A stretch of DNA of 64,000 nt from Nocardia takedensis NBRC 100417 (GCF_000308695.1 NZ_BAGG01000264.1:40037-104036), one strand, 5' to 3'; shown: positions 16,509-26,500, numbered from the stretch's first letter. The notes: a model not told the origin generated them from the sequence alone. Made by a program: numbers and translations.

Positions 16509-16919
16509 ATGAGGAAACCAACGACAATCGGCCTCGCCCTGGTCTCGCTGACCTTCTGTCTCGCGACCAGCCCCGTCGCGAGCGCGTCTCCGAGCCCCGT
16601 CGCCGAGGAGACCGTGTATTTCAGCTTCTCGGGCTCGAACTGCGCGATCCGCCCGAACGGCGACGTCGGATGCGACATCCCGGGCGGCACCAACCTTTTC
16701 GGCTTCACCGTCCACGACCTCGCGATCGATCTGCCGTTCCTGCCCGCCCATCCCACTTTCGGGCTCGTCGGTCCGCACGGACGCCCCGGCAGCCCGCCGA
16801 TCGACGGCAGTCTGACCAACGGCGGGGCGACCTGCACCGGTGGCGGACGGGGCGCGTTGCTGTGCACGTCCAAGGGCCACAGCTTCAGCTTCGGTTGGTC
16901 GGGCACCACCATCAGCTGA
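16509..16919 (+). CDS. Small secreted protein, unknown function
   Basis: The 136-residue product has an N-terminal signal peptide (M-R-K-P then a hydrophobic core to A-S-A). The mature part of about 110 residues has four cysteines (two early, two late), probably two disulfides, and is rich in glycine, proline and serine. This is typical of small secreted nocardial and mycobacterial proteins of unknown role. It has only a weak ribosome site. Its stop lies exactly where the peptide deformylase remnant begins. Confidence 0.65.
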   Translation: MRKPTTIGLALVSLTFCLATSPVASASPSPVAEETVYFSFSGSNCAIRPNGDVGCDIPGGTNLFGFTVHDLAIDLPFLPAHPTFGLVGPHGRPGSPPIDGSLTNGGATCTGGGRGALLCTSKGHSFSFGWSGTTIS

Positions 16920-17153
16920 CCTCCGCCGACCGGCCCCTCCGGCTGGTCGGCGCGGATCGTCCAGCACGAGATCGACCATCTCGACGGCATCCTGGACCGC
17001 GCCCAGATCCGCTCGTTGGCGGGCAATGCCGAACTGCGACGACGCTGGTCGCAGCCGACTCCGCACGAAGCCGCGTACGCCCCGCGCTTCGGATTGCCGG
17101 TGAACGACGTGGCCGAGATCGTGAACAGCGGCGACCCGCGGCGTCTACCCTGA
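16920..17153 (+). pseudogene. Peptide deformylase C-terminal remnant
   Basis: This frame, open to a TGA at 17151-17153, translates to a stretch with S-G-W-S-A-R then H-E-I-D-H-L-D-G-I-L. That is the metal-binding HExxH motif 3 of peptide deformylase. It is followed by a short family-like tail. The N-terminal two thirds, including motifs 1 and 2 (GxGxAAxQ and EGCLS), are absent, and there is no start codon. It is a truncated non-functional copy, left by a deletion that joined it to the small secreted protein gene. Confidence 0.75.
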
Positions 17154-17180
17154 CGGGGGGTTCGGCCAGGAGGTGACGCG

Positions 17181-18305
17181 GTGAGTCGAGTGGTGATCGC
17201 CGGTCTCGGCGACACGGGTGTGCTCACCGCGATGCATCTGGCGCGGCACGTCGAGGTGGTCGGGATCTCGGCCAGATCGGCGCTGGTCAGCGGGCAGGAA
17301 CTCGGGATCAGGCTCAGCGAGCCAGGGCGCTGGGCGCGCGACTACTGGATGCCGTTCGATCGGCTGCGCGGCATGGACCGGGTGCGCACCGTGCGGGCCG
17401 AACTCACCGGGGTCGACCTGGCGGCGCGCACAGTGTTCGGGCGCGGACCGGACGGCGGCGCGGTCGCCGAGAGCTACGACGCGCTGGTGATCGCGACCGG
17501 GGTGCGCAACGGTTTCTGGCGACAACCGTCGGTGCAGTCCGCGACCGAGATCGGCGCGGATCTGCGGGCGGCGCACGAACGACTGGCCGCCGCGGATTCG
17601 GTGCTGGTGATCGGCGGCGGCGCGGCGGCGGTGAGTTCGGCCGCGAATCTGGCGCGCGTGTGGCCCGGCAAACGGATCGCCCTGTGTTTCCCGGGGGAGC
17701 GCGCGCTGCCGGAGCACCATCCGCGAGTGTGGGATCGGATACGACGCCGGCTCGGCGAGCTCGGGGTGGACCTGCGTCCCCGACACCGGGCGGTGGTGCC
17801 GGACGGGTTCGCGTGCGACGCGATCACCGACGAGCCGGTCGAATGGACCACCGGGCAACCGGAGACGCGGGCCGCGGCCGTGCTGTGGGCGATCGGACGC
17901 GCGCGACCGAATACCGGCTGGCTGCCCGCCGAACTGCTCGACGAACGCGGATTCGTGCGCGTCACAAAGCATCTCGCGGTGCCGGGGCACCCGGAGGTCT
18001 TCGCCGTCGGCGATGTCGCGGCGACCGATCCGCTGCGGAGTTCCGCACGCAACCGCGCCGACAAACTCTTGGCCCACAACCTGCGCGCCCATTTCCACGG
18101 CGGCACGCCGCGCGCCTACCGTCCGCCGAGACGGCGCTGGGGTTCGGTGCTCGGCGTCCAACCGGAAGGTCTGGACCTGTTCGCTCCCGGCGGCCAACTC
18201 TTCCGCCTCCCTTCCTGGTCGGTCGACCGTATTCTGCTGCCGTGGATAGTGCGGCGCGGCATCTACGGCGGCGTGCGCGCGAACGATCCCTACCGCCCCG
18301 AGTAG
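17181..18305 (+). CDS. NDH-2/AIF-like FAD-dependent pyridine nucleotide oxidoreductase
   Basis: The GTG at 17181 has a near-perfect AGGAGGTGA ahead of it. The 374-residue protein has two Rossmann folds: V-V-I-A-G-L-G-D-T-G near the N-terminus and V-L-V-I-G-G-G-A-A-A in the middle. A T-G-V (107-109) and an A-V-G-D-V-A motif near residue 278 bind FAD. There is no redox-active Cys pair, so it is not a disulfide reductase. It resembles the NADH dehydrogenase-2/AIF-like group that passes electrons to quinones or other acceptors. It appears to be a single transcription unit. Confidence 0.85.
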   Translation: MSRVVIAGLGDTGVLTAMHLARHVEVVGISARSALVSGQELGIRLSEPGRWARDYWMPFDRLRGMDRVRTVRAELTGVDLAARTVFGRGPDGGAVAESYDALVIATGVRNGFWRQPSVQSATEIGADLRAAHERLAAADSVLVIGGGAAAVSSAANLARVWPGKRIALCFPGERALPEHHPRVWDRIRRRLGELGVDLRPRHRAVVPDGFACDAITDEPVEWTTGQPETRAAAVLWAIGRARPNTGWLPAELLDERGFVRVTKHLAVPGHPEVFAVGDVAATDPLRSSARNRADKLLAHNLRAHFHGGTPRAYRPPRRRWGSVLGVQPEGLDLFAPGGQLFRLPSWSVDRILLPWIVRRGIYGGVRANDPYRPE

Positions 18306-18377
18306 GCGGGCGTCCGGTCATGATGGGGGTGTCGCCCCTCGTGTGCGGCAAACGATCGATCCGAACGGGTGGGTGGG

Positions 18378-18782
18378 ATGAACGGTGAACCGGAGGGGCC
18401 GGGAACGAACGAATTGTTCGAGCACGGCATGGCTTTCGTCGCCGCGGGTGACCTCGACCGCGCCGCCGAGTCGGCGCACGAACTCGCCGAACGAGGAGGC
18501 GACGACAAGGCGAGCACCGTATTCCGCGCCGTCATCGAGAGATTCGAGCGAATCGGCGACCTCGAGCGCATCCCCGTGTGCTGGCGGTGCGCGAAACCCT
18601 TGACCCGCCGCCCGATTCCAGGCCGCGGAAGTCGTTGCGCTGCCGCCGCCACCGACAGCCGACGGCGCTCCCATTCCACGATCCCGGCCTGTTCGATCGG
18701 CGCACCGCCGATGAAGGTCCGCAGCCAGGTCCCGAACACCGGAGAATCCGGTTGCGCGCTCGCGCCGCCGCCGCCGAGGTAG
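18378..18782 (+). CDS. Hypothetical protein, C-terminal half probably degraded
   Basis: The first 70 or so residues look like genuine coding: an acidic helical stretch (N-E-L-F-E-H-G-M to V-I-E-R-F-E-R-I-G-D) ending in C-W-R-C, possibly a helical repeat. After about residue 72 the composition becomes Arg/Ser/Pro-rich and unlike a protein. The opposite strand there carries a Tat signal peptide coding region. I think a rearrangement near 18600 truncated the original gene. No family is recognised. Confidence 0.4.
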   Translation: MNGEPEGPGTNELFEHGMAFVAAGDLDRAAESAHELAERGGDDKASTVFRAVIERFERIGDLERIPVCWRCAKPLTRRPIPGRGSRCAAAATDSRRRSHSTIPACSIGAPPMKVRSQVPNTGESGCALAPPPPR

Positions 18783-18838
18783 ATCGCCGTGGCCGTCGCC
18801 CCTGCCGTCCGAGTCATGAAGTTTCGCCTGGTCAGCAT
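18600..18838 (-). pseudogene. Remnant of a Tat-exported protein
   Basis: From the ATG at 18838 the minus strand encodes M-L-T-R-R-N-F-M-T-R-T-A-G followed by a hydrophobic stretch and A-S-A-Q. This is a twin-arginine signal peptide with a cleavage site. About 35 mature residues follow (S-P-V-F-G-T-W-L-R-T-F-I-G-G onward). The frame then passes into sequence that matches the opposite-strand gene at 18378-18600 and looks non-coding. The protein is truncated and its function unknown. Confidence 0.45.
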
Positions 18839-18984
18839 CGACCTTTTCCTATCGCCGGCCTCCCCGGTTCGCGCGACAGCGCAGTCGCGCCGCGGCAGGG
18901 AGGATGGGTTAACGCAAGTAGTTCTTGCTCGAGATGGCATGGCGACTCGGATCCTGTAGCCGACGTGGATGAGGCGAAGAACTC

Positions 18985-19185
18985 ATGGGCGAGTTCATCG
19001 CGATCCACACATTCCCGGGCGGCGACGAAGTCGCCCGAGACCAGGTCCGAGCTCGGGACAAACGCCTGACCGTCCGGTTCCCGGCGAGTCTGCCCGCGCG
19101 AATGATCCATCAGCACCGATGGCATCTCGCCGTGGAGTTCGGCAACTGGATCATCGCCGCCGCGCCCGCGGCCGCCACGCTGTGA
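18985..19185 (+). CDS. Small hypothetical protein
   Basis: This 66-residue frame starts M-G-E-F-I-A-I-H-T-F-P-G-G-D and ends with an alanine-rich tail. The composition is protein-like (alternating hydrophobic residues, R-L-T-V-R-F-P-A). It has no recognised family and no obvious Shine-Dalgarno. It lies in a decayed patch and may be a fragment. Confidence 0.35.
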   Translation: MGEFIAIHTFPGGDEVARDQVRARDKRLTVRFPASLPARMIHQHRWHLAVEFGNWIIAAAPAAATL

Positions 19186-19356
19186 GCGGTTCGTTCGGAC
19201 GACGGCGCTTCTGGAGCGTCCCGTGGTGTTCCGGGTGGGCGGCGTCGTCAACTCCCGTGCCGAGCGGTCACGGCGAGGCGCGGGGGTCTAATGTCGCTGT
19301 GGCCGGCGTTCATTCGCGCGCTCGGCGGGTGCGCTCCCGGGTGGCCCATTCAGCAA

Positions 19357-19374
19357 GGTACGGGCAACTGTACC
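19357..19374. promoter_or_regulatory. GGTAC-N8-GTACC inverted repeat upstream of the multicopper oxidase
   Basis: The repeat is centred about 66 bases before the multicopper oxidase ATG. GTAC-containing dyads are common at metal-responsive operators, so it may be a copper-regulator site. The 246-base gap before the oxidase gene otherwise shows nothing recognisable. Confidence 0.3.
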
Positions 19375-19431
19375 CAATGGTATGGTCGCCGTGCGGGCGT
19401 GCGATGGGGCCGCCGGCGGAAGGGTGCACAG

Positions 19432-21240
19432 ATGAGACAGCCGATCGGGCGTCGCCTGTTCCTGCGCGGCGTCGGTGCGGGCGTGCTGGGGACGGCGCTG
19501 TCGCGGACACTGGTGGCGGCGGATCCCGTGGCGGCGAGTCCGCTGCTGTTCCACTCCCCGTCGGTCGAACCTTTCGTGGACGACCTCCCGCCGATCCCGG
19601 TGACGCGCGGCGACCGACTGGACCTGCTCGCCTCGTCGACCACCCACCGATTCCATCGCGACCTGCCGGAATCGCCCGCCTTCGGCTACAACGGCATGTC
19701 CTATCTCGGGCCGACCGTGGAACACCACGCGCACACCCCGCTGCGGGTCCGCTTCGCGAATCGTCTCGGCGCGCATCCCTTCGCCGCCGATCTGGACACC
19801 TCGGTGCACGGTGTCGCGGAGAGTTTCCGGACGCGCACGCCCTCGGTCCTGCATCTGCACGGCGGGGTGACCCCGCCCGCCAGTGACGGACATCCCGAAC
19901 AGGTGGTGTATCCCGGCGAGGAGATCGAGCACGATTTCCCGCTGCGCCAGGACGCGGGCCACCTCTGGTACCACGACCACACCATGGGCATCACCCGCGC
20001 CAACGTGTACGCCGGGCTGGCCGGAATGTTCCTGCTGCGTGACGAATTCGACTCCGGCGCGGCGGACAACCCGCTCGGACTGCCCGCGGGCGAGTTCGAG
20101 GTGCCGTTGGTCCTGCAGGAGAAGATCTTCACCGCCGACGGCCGCCAGTCGCTGCGGTCCACTCCCGTTGTGCCCGAAGGGTCGTGGGAGGGCGGCGCGG
20201 TGGGTGACGTCGGCTTGGTCAACGGCAAGATCTGGCCGTCGATGTCGGTGGCGCGCGGACTGTACCGATTCCGGGTGCTGAACGCCGCGTCGTTCAGCGT
20301 CTGGAATCTGTTCTTCGGCGATCGGCGGCGATTCTGGGTGATCGGCGACGACCACGGTCTGCTCGACGCCCCGGTTCCGGTCCACGAGGTGCGGTTGTCT
20401 CCGGGCGAACGGCTCGATCTGCTGGTGGATTTCGCGGACCTGGCGCCGGGGGAGTCGGTGGAACTGCGCAACGACGAGGTGCCCGTCTTCCAGGCGGCTG
20501 TGATCGGTGCGGTGACGATGCCGGTGTTCTGCCGATTCCGCGCCGAGTCGCGCCGGGGCTTCACCGGCGCGGTGCCGGACCGTCTGCGCGGCGGCCCACG
20601 ACAACCCGCCGCCTTGCCGCCCTTGCGCACACCGACCGTGGTGCGTGATGTCACCGTGAGTCAGCCCTACGAGGTGCGGACACCGCCCTCGATCATGTCG
20701 CTGAACAATCTGCGCTTCAGCGATCCCGGTATCGAGATGCCCAGGCAGGGCACGGTCGAGCGCTGGAACATCATCAACATCACCCCCGACCCGCACCCGA
20801 TCCACCTGCACCTGGTCACCTTTCGGATTCTCGGCCGCGCCCCGCTGCGCACGGTGGACTACCAACTCGCCCATCCGCAACCGCCCATCGGCCGGAAATG
20901 GACGCCGTCCGCCGACGGCTTCCTGGCGGGTCCGATGACGCCGCCGCAACCCTGGGAGGCCGGCTGGAAAGACGTGGTGCGCGCCGACGGCGGCACGGTG
21001 ACCAGCATCATCGTGCGCTTCCCGACCGAAGCCGAACTCGGCTTCGACCCGGACGCCGTCTTCGCCCGGCGCGCAGGCGGCACACCCGCACCCGGCGACA
21101 CCCACACCACCCACGGCCACGGCGACACCCACACCCACGACCACGCGTCGGGCACGGATCTCCAGGGCTACGTCTGGCACTGCCACATCCTCGACCACGA
21201 AGACCACGACATGATGCTCAAATACCGCCTGGTCCCCTGA
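19432..21240 (+). CDS. Tat-exported multicopper oxidase
   Basis: The ATG at 19432 gives a 602-residue protein with a twin-arginine signal (G-R-R-L-F-L-R-G-V-G). All copper-ligand motifs are present: H-L-H-G-G, W-Y-H-D-H, H-P-I-H-L-H, and the C-terminal W-H-C-H-I-L-D-H with D-M-M (type 1 axial Met). Copper centres of type 1 and the trinuclear cluster should therefore be complete. It oxidises phenols or metal ions with O2 outside the membrane. A histidine-rich insertion (about residues 555-570) lies between domain 3 and the last motif and could bind extra copper. CotA/bilirubin-oxidase-like enzymes belong to this group, which is notable beside a tetrapyrrole-like island, but a direct link is speculation. 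Confidence 0.92.
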   Translation: MRQPIGRRLFLRGVGAGVLGTALSRTLVAADPVAASPLLFHSPSVEPFVDDLPPIPVTRGDRLDLLASSTTHRFHRDLPESPAFGYNGMSYLGPTVEHHAHTPLRVRFANRLGAHPFAADLDTSVHGVAESFRTRTPSVLHLHGGVTPPASDGHPEQVVYPGEEIEHDFPLRQDAGHLWYHDHTMGITRANVYAGLAGMFLLRDEFDSGAADNPLGLPAGEFEVPLVLQEKIFTADGRQSLRSTPVVPEGSWEGGAVGDVGLVNGKIWPSMSVARGLYRFRVLNAASFSVWNLFFGDRRRFWVIGDDHGLLDAPVPVHEVRLSPGERLDLLVDFADLAPGESVELRNDEVPVFQAAVIGAVTMPVFCRFRAESRRGFTGAVPDRLRGGPRQPAALPPLRTPTVVRDVTVSQPYEVRTPPSIMSLNNLRFSDPGIEMPRQGTVERWNIINITPDPHPIHLHLVTFRILGRAPLRTVDYQLAHPQPPIGRKWTPSADGFLAGPMTPPQPWEAGWKDVVRADGGTVTSIIVRFPTEAELGFDPDAVFARRAGGTPAPGDTHTTHGHGDTHTHDHASGTDLQGYVWHCHILDHEDHDMMLKYRLVP

Positions 21241-21301
21241 CCATAAGTTCCGAAAGCGTTGTGCGCTCGGCGTTTGCGGGACTCCGTTGGGTGAGCGGTG
21301 T

Positions 21302-22264
21302 TCAGGAGATGGCGAGGGCTTCGGCGAGGTGCGGCCACGCGTCGTGGAGGTCGGTCTGCCAGGACGGCCAGGCGTGCAGGCCGGTGGGGCGGTCCACGAA
21401 GGTGGCGGGTAGGTGGAGTTCGGTGGCGCGCCGGCGGAATCGGTCGGTGCAGGTGTTGGCGCCCCATTCGAGCGGCGCGCCGGTGACGGCGTCCTGCGCG
21501 GAGTCGTCGGGGGCCGGTGTTCCGCTGCCGACGGTCACGAACAGGGCTGTGCCGCGCAGGTTCTCGGCCAGCAGCAGGGGGTCGTGGGCGGCCCACTGCG
21601 GATCGTCGGGCGGGCCCCACATCAGGTCGGGGTCGCCGCCGCGGGTCGCGACGGTGGCGCGGATCGACTGCTGGGCGAAGGGGTCGGCGCTGGCGGGGCA
21701 ACTGCTGAAGGCGCCGGCGAAGCGGTAGCGGCCCGGGTGTCGGGCGGCCAGGGTGAGCGCGGCGTGTCCGCCCATCGACGGTCCGACCAGGGCGGATCTG
21801 GTGGTGTCGACGGAGTAGGCGGCGCGCAGCGCGGCGGGCAACTCCTCGGTGAGGAAGGTCTCCCACCGGTTGGCGCCCAGGGTCGGGTCGGGGTGCAGCC
21901 AGTCGGTGTAGAAGCTGCCCCGGCCGCCGACGGGCAGCGCGACGGTGACATTCTTGTCGCGGAACAGGTCGGCGGCATCGGTTTTGGTGAGCCAGTCGCT
22001 GGCCCGGGTGCCGCTGTCACGTCCGGCGTCGGCCCCGTCGAGCAGGATCGCCACGGGGGTTCCGGCCGGATCGGCGGGCGCGAGCACGTCCACGAGGATG
22101 TCGACGTTCATGGACGGCGAGTGGACGACCAGCGTCTCGCGCACGGGGGCGGCGTGTGCCGGTCCGCCTGCCACCACCGACGTGACGGCCAGCACCGTCA
22201 ACATCAGTAGACCGGCGAGTCGGGTGCCCGTGCCGAGACGACCGCGCGGCCGAGTGCTGCTCAT
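21302..22264 (-). CDS. Secreted mycolyltransferase (antigen 85)-type esterase
   Basis: The 320-residue protein starts with an Arg-rich n-region, a hydrophobic core and A-H-A-A cleavage. The mature part has the Ag85/esterase D layout: I-L-L-D-G, P-V-G-G-R-G-S-F-Y-T-D-W, nucleophile G-P-S-M-G-G, and a late G-L-H-A-W-P-S-W histidine. Such enzymes transfer mycolic acids to trehalose or arabinogalactan outside the membrane. A strong AGGAGA precedes the ATG. It is the best hint that the organism belongs to the mycolic-acid actinobacteria. It is convergent with the multicopper oxidase. Confidence 0.88.
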   Translation of the reverse strand: MSSTRPRGRLGTGTRLAGLLMLTVLAVTSVVAGGPAHAAPVRETLVVHSPSMNVDILVDVLAPADPAGTPVAILLDGADAGRDSGTRASDWLTKTDAADLFRDKNVTVALPVGGRGSFYTDWLHPDPTLGANRWETFLTEELPAALRAAYSVDTTRSALVGPSMGGHAALTLAARHPGRYRFAGAFSSCPASADPFAQQSIRATVATRGGDPDLMWGPPDDPQWAAHDPLLLAENLRGTALFVTVGSGTPAPDDSAQDAVTGAPLEWGANTCTDRFRRRATELHLPATFVDRPTGLHAWPSWQTDLHDAWPHLAEALAIS

Positions 22265-22448
22265 CGAGATTCTCCTGGTAGAGCGAATCGACCGGAGACG
22301 AGTGTTTCGCCCTCGTCCACCGGTCGCGTTCGCCCCCGGCATACCCACGCGCCGCGTGCCCAACCCGACCCGACACCTCCGGCGTCCGGCGACCTCCGCA
22401 GTCCGGCGACCTCCGCGGTCCTGGAACTCCGCGAACCGACAACCCCGG

Positions 22449-23567
22449 TCATCTCATGCGCAGCGGTAGCCGCGCGAGACCTCGCATGATCGTGCTGGGC
22501 CGCCAATCGATCCGGTCGACCGGGATCGCCAGTTCGATGTGCTGGTATCTGTCCAGCAGTTTTCCGAAGACGATCTCGGCCTCCAATCGCGCCAGCGGAG
22601 CGCCCAGGCAGTAATGGATGCCGTGCCCGAACGCGAGGTGCCCGCGGGCGTCGCGGCGCAGGTCGAGGATGTCGGGCCGCAGGAATCGCGAACCGTCGTG
22701 GTTGGCGGAATCGATGTTGACCATGACGAATTCACCGGCCGGAACGGTCACGTCCCCGATCTCCACCGTTTCGGCGGTGAAGCGCAGCGTGGCTTGGTTG
22801 ACGGGGCTGTCGTATCGCAGGAACTCCTCGATCGCGCCGGGCAGCAGGGAACGGTCGGCGCGCAGCGCCGCGGCCTGCTCGGGATGGGTGACCAGGGCGA
22901 ACATCCCGTTGCCGATGAGGTTGACGGTGGTTTCGTGCCCGGCGGCGACCAGCAGGCCGATCATGGTCTCGATCTCCTGGTCGCTCAGACGGTCCTCGCC
23001 GTCGTCGGCCAGCAGCGTCGAGATGATGTCGTCGCCGGGGTTCTCGCGCCGGAAGGCCACCAGTTTTCGCAGATAGTCGAACATGGGCGTGTAGTCCTTG
23101 TTCGCATCCGGCTGACCCGCCCTGACGGTGTCGGCGGTCCATTCCCGGAAGGTGGTCCGGTCGCTGTCGGGAACCCCGCACATCTCGCAGATCACCATGA
23201 TCGGCACCGGGAAGGCGACCTCGTCGATCAGGTCCACCGTTTCCCGACCGTCCAGCCGTCCCAGTACTTCGTCGGTGATCTCCTCGATCCGCGGGCGGAG
23301 GTTCTGGACGTAGCGCGGTGAGAAACTGCGGCCGACATTGTGTCGGAGCCGCTGGTGGTCGGGCGGGTCGGTGTTGAGCATGTGGTGGGTCAGCGACTGA
23401 CTGAACAGCGCGTGGTAGCCGAATTGCGCGCGGCTGTGCAGCAGGTCCGCGATCCGGGTGGCGTCCTTGGCGAAGCGCTGATCGGCCAGCACCTGCCGTA
23501 CCTCGTCGTATCCGGTGACCAGCCACAGCCGCAGGCCGGTGGAGATGTCGAACGGACGCACGCTCAT
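22449..23567 (-). CDS. Cytochrome P450 (short N-terminus)
   Basis: The 372-residue P450 has an I-helix A-G-H-E-T-T, a K-helix E-E-F-L-R, and a heme loop F-G-H-G-I-H-Y-C-L-G. Its ATG overlaps the PKS stop (ATGA), so it is translated right after the type I PKS and probably oxidises its product. It lacks roughly 25-30 residues found before the first beta strand in most actinobacterial P450s; the chain begins R-P-F-D-I-S then W-L-V-T-G-Y-D. The core elements are intact. It could use the ferredoxin encoded at 33404-33592. Confidence 0.88.
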   Translation of the reverse strand: MSVRPFDISTGLRLWLVTGYDEVRQVLADQRFAKDATRIADLLHSRAQFGYHALFSQSLTHHMLNTDPPDHQRLRHNVGRSFSPRYVQNLRPRIEEITDEVLGRLDGRETVDLIDEVAFPVPIMVICEMCGVPDSDRTTFREWTADTVRAGQPDANKDYTPMFDYLRKLVAFRRENPGDDIISTLLADDGEDRLSDQEIETMIGLLVAAGHETTVNLIGNGMFALVTHPEQAAALRADRSLLPGAIEEFLRYDSPVNQATLRFTAETVEIGDVTVPAGEFVMVNIDSANHDGSRFLRPDILDLRRDARGHLAFGHGIHYCLGAPLARLEAEIVFGKLLDRYQHIELAIPVDRIDWRPSTIMRGLARLPLRMR

Positions 23568-26500
23568 CTCGGCGCCGCCGGAAAGGTTTCCGCGAGCCAG
23601 TCGCGCACCACGGCCGATGCCCGCAGGGCGTGGTCGGTCATCATGGTGTAGTGGTTTCCCGGTGTCATGCGGGTGACGGTGACTTCGTCGGGGGGCGGGG
23701 CGAATTCACCGGTTTCCGGATCGAGCATCGGCTGTTCCTCGGCCCGGACCAGCAGGACCGGGATCGACAGTTCCGGCAGGGGCGAGGCGGCCCAGTGCTC
23801 GAACAGCGGTCCGTAGTGGCCCATCGCGGTCAATTCCTCGGAGGGCACGTCCACCAAGCCTTCCAGGCTGCGCAACTGGTTGATCATGGTGGCGAAGATC
23901 CGCGCGTCGTCGTGGTGCCGCAGGCTGAAGCTGTCGAGCATGATCACGCCCGCGGGCGAGCGGCCGAGCGACTCGAGGTGGGCGGCGGTGCCGTAGGCGA
24001 CCCAGCCGCCGGAGGAGTAGCCGGTGAGGACGAACGGCGCGTCCCCGACGACGTCGAGCACCGCCCTCGCTTGGGTCTCGAACAGTGTCGGCAGGTCCGC
24101 CGCGAGCAGTTCGTCCTTGGCGAATCCCGGGTTGGGGATCGCCCAGACCTGTCGGTCGCCGCGGAACGGCGCGACGAAGCGGACGTATTGGTGCGGACCG
24201 GACGGCGCGGCGTACGGGGTGGTGCAGACGAGGACGGGATGCTCCGCGCCTTCGGCCAATTGGACCGGTCGAGGCAGTCGCGGCGGCACGTCCGGCGCGG
24301 TGAACGCGGGCCGGAGCCGTCCCGCGAACTGCACCATCCGCGCGGCGTCCACCGCCCGGCCCTGTTCGCACGCGCCGAGATAGAGCCGCACCAGACTGTC
24401 GGACGAATCCGCCTCGCTCGGAACGGGTTCGGTGACTTTGGCGTCCGGGGCGGGCGGCGCGGCGTCCTCCGCGATGCCCGTGTTCACCAGTGTCGCCGAC
24501 AGGATGTGTTCGGCGAGAGCGCGGGGCGTGGGGCGGGTGAACGCGATGCTGCCCGGCAGTCGCAGATCGGTGGCGCGGCCGAGTTGGTTGCGCAACTGCA
24601 CCGCGACGATCGAGTCCATCCCCATCTCGATGAAGGGGCGGTCGGGGTCGATCTGTGTCGCGTCGTAGCCGAGGACGGCGGCGATCTCCGAGCACACCAG
24701 ATCCAGCGATATGCTCGCGCGCTCGCCGGGCGGAGCCTGTCGCAGGCGATCCTTCCACGCTTGCGCGCCCTCTGACTGCCCCGGGGATGGCCCGCCCGCG
24801 CCGATGCCCTCGAGTTCGTCCATCACCCGCAGTGCTTCGGGGATCCCGGACAGCAGCGGCCTGCGGCGCGCCGAAGCGTAGCCCGCGGTGAACCGTTCCC
24901 ACTCGACGTCGGCTACGACGGTGACGGGTTCCGCCGAGGCCAGGGCGTCCTCGAGGACGTGCAGTTGAAATTCCGGTTCGAAGACGGCGAATCCCCAGTG
25001 TCGCGCCACCTGCATGGCCGCTTGTGCTTCGGTCATGCCGAGTTGGTCGAACGCGCCGTCGGGCAGGCCCTGCCGCCGCAACGCCTCTTGCGCGGCGTCC
25101 CGCATGCCCATCCCGGGACAATTCCAGGCGGTCCACGCTATCGCGGTCGCGGACAGTCCGCGGCCGCGCCGGTGCTCGGCGAGGGCGTGCAGGTAGGCGC
25201 CGCTCGCGCCGTAGGGCGCTTGTCGGCCCGCGCCCCACAGCACCGAGACGGAGGAGAACAGGACGAACGCGGCCAGCCGAATGTCCAGTTCTTCGGTGAG
25301 TTCGTGGATGACGCGGGCGCCCGCGGCCTTGGCCCCGAAGACCTCGGCGAAGTCCGCCGCGGTGGACTCGGAGATCGACTGCAATCGCCCGACACCGGCC
25401 AGGTGGAACACGGCGGTGATCGCGTGTTCGCCGTCGAGCACGGCCCGCACGGCCCGCCGGTCGCGCACATCACAGGCGACCACGGTGACCTCGGCGCCGA
25501 GGGCGGTCAGTTCGGCGACGTGCTCCGCGATGCCCTCGGCCTCCTGACCACGCCTGCTGGCCAGGATCAGCCGACCCGCGCCGCGTTCGGCCAGCCACTT
25601 CGTGACCGGTCGGGCCAGCCCGCCCGTGCCGCCGGTGACGAGCACGGTGTCCGCCGGTCCCGGCTGCCACCGCTGCTCGATCGCCGTCCGATCGCGCCTG
25701 AGCTTGGCGCCGGGCGCCAGCCTGCGGACCAGATGGCCGTTGCCGCGCAACGCGATCTGGTCCTCGACGTGCTCGGTGAGCATCGCGGCGAGGTTGCGCA
25801 CGACGACGGCGTCCGGTCGCGCGGGCAGATCGATCAGGTTGCCCCAGCGCTCGGGATGCTCGAGCGCCACCACCCGGCCCAGCGCCCAGGTCTGTTCCTG
25901 GATCGGGTGCTCGAGGCGGTCGGAATCGCCCGTCCGGACGGCGCCCTGGGTGAGCAGGGTCAGCGGCGCGTCGATGCCCGCGTCACCCAGCGCCTGCGCG
26001 AGCGCGAGATTGTGCGCGGTCCCGGTCGGCACGGAATCGGTAGCGGGGGAGGGGCTCTCGTCCAGCGCGAGCAAGGAGACGACGCCGGTGAACGCCGCGC
26101 CCCCGGTCGACTCGTCGCGTAGCCGAGCGGTCAGGGAACTCCGGTCGTCGTGGGGGGCGACCGCCAGGACGCGCACGTCCTCGGCGCGGGCGCGGACGGC
26201 CTCGAGGACCTGTTCGGTCACCTGGTCCCGCGCACGGGCGGCGGGGACGAGCACCAGCCAGCTTCCGGCGCGGCCGCGCAGGGGCGGGGGCTGGGCGCTG
26301 GGCTCCCAGACGACGCCGTACCGGTTGGCCTCGATCGTGCTGGTGACGGTGTCGCGCCGATGCCAGTCCGACAGACTCGGCAGGACCTCCGCCAGCGCGG
26401 CGAGCTCACCCGCACCGGTGAGTCCGAGGGTCTGCGCGAACGTCGCGGCGTCGCCCTGCTCGACCGCTTGCCAGAACGCTTCGTGCTCGGCGGTGCGGCC

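Noticed and set aside
19288..21207. Long minus-strand frame opposite the multicopper oxidase
   Set aside because: Low-information Arg/His/Val-rich translation, no start signal; all copper motifs are on the plus strand.
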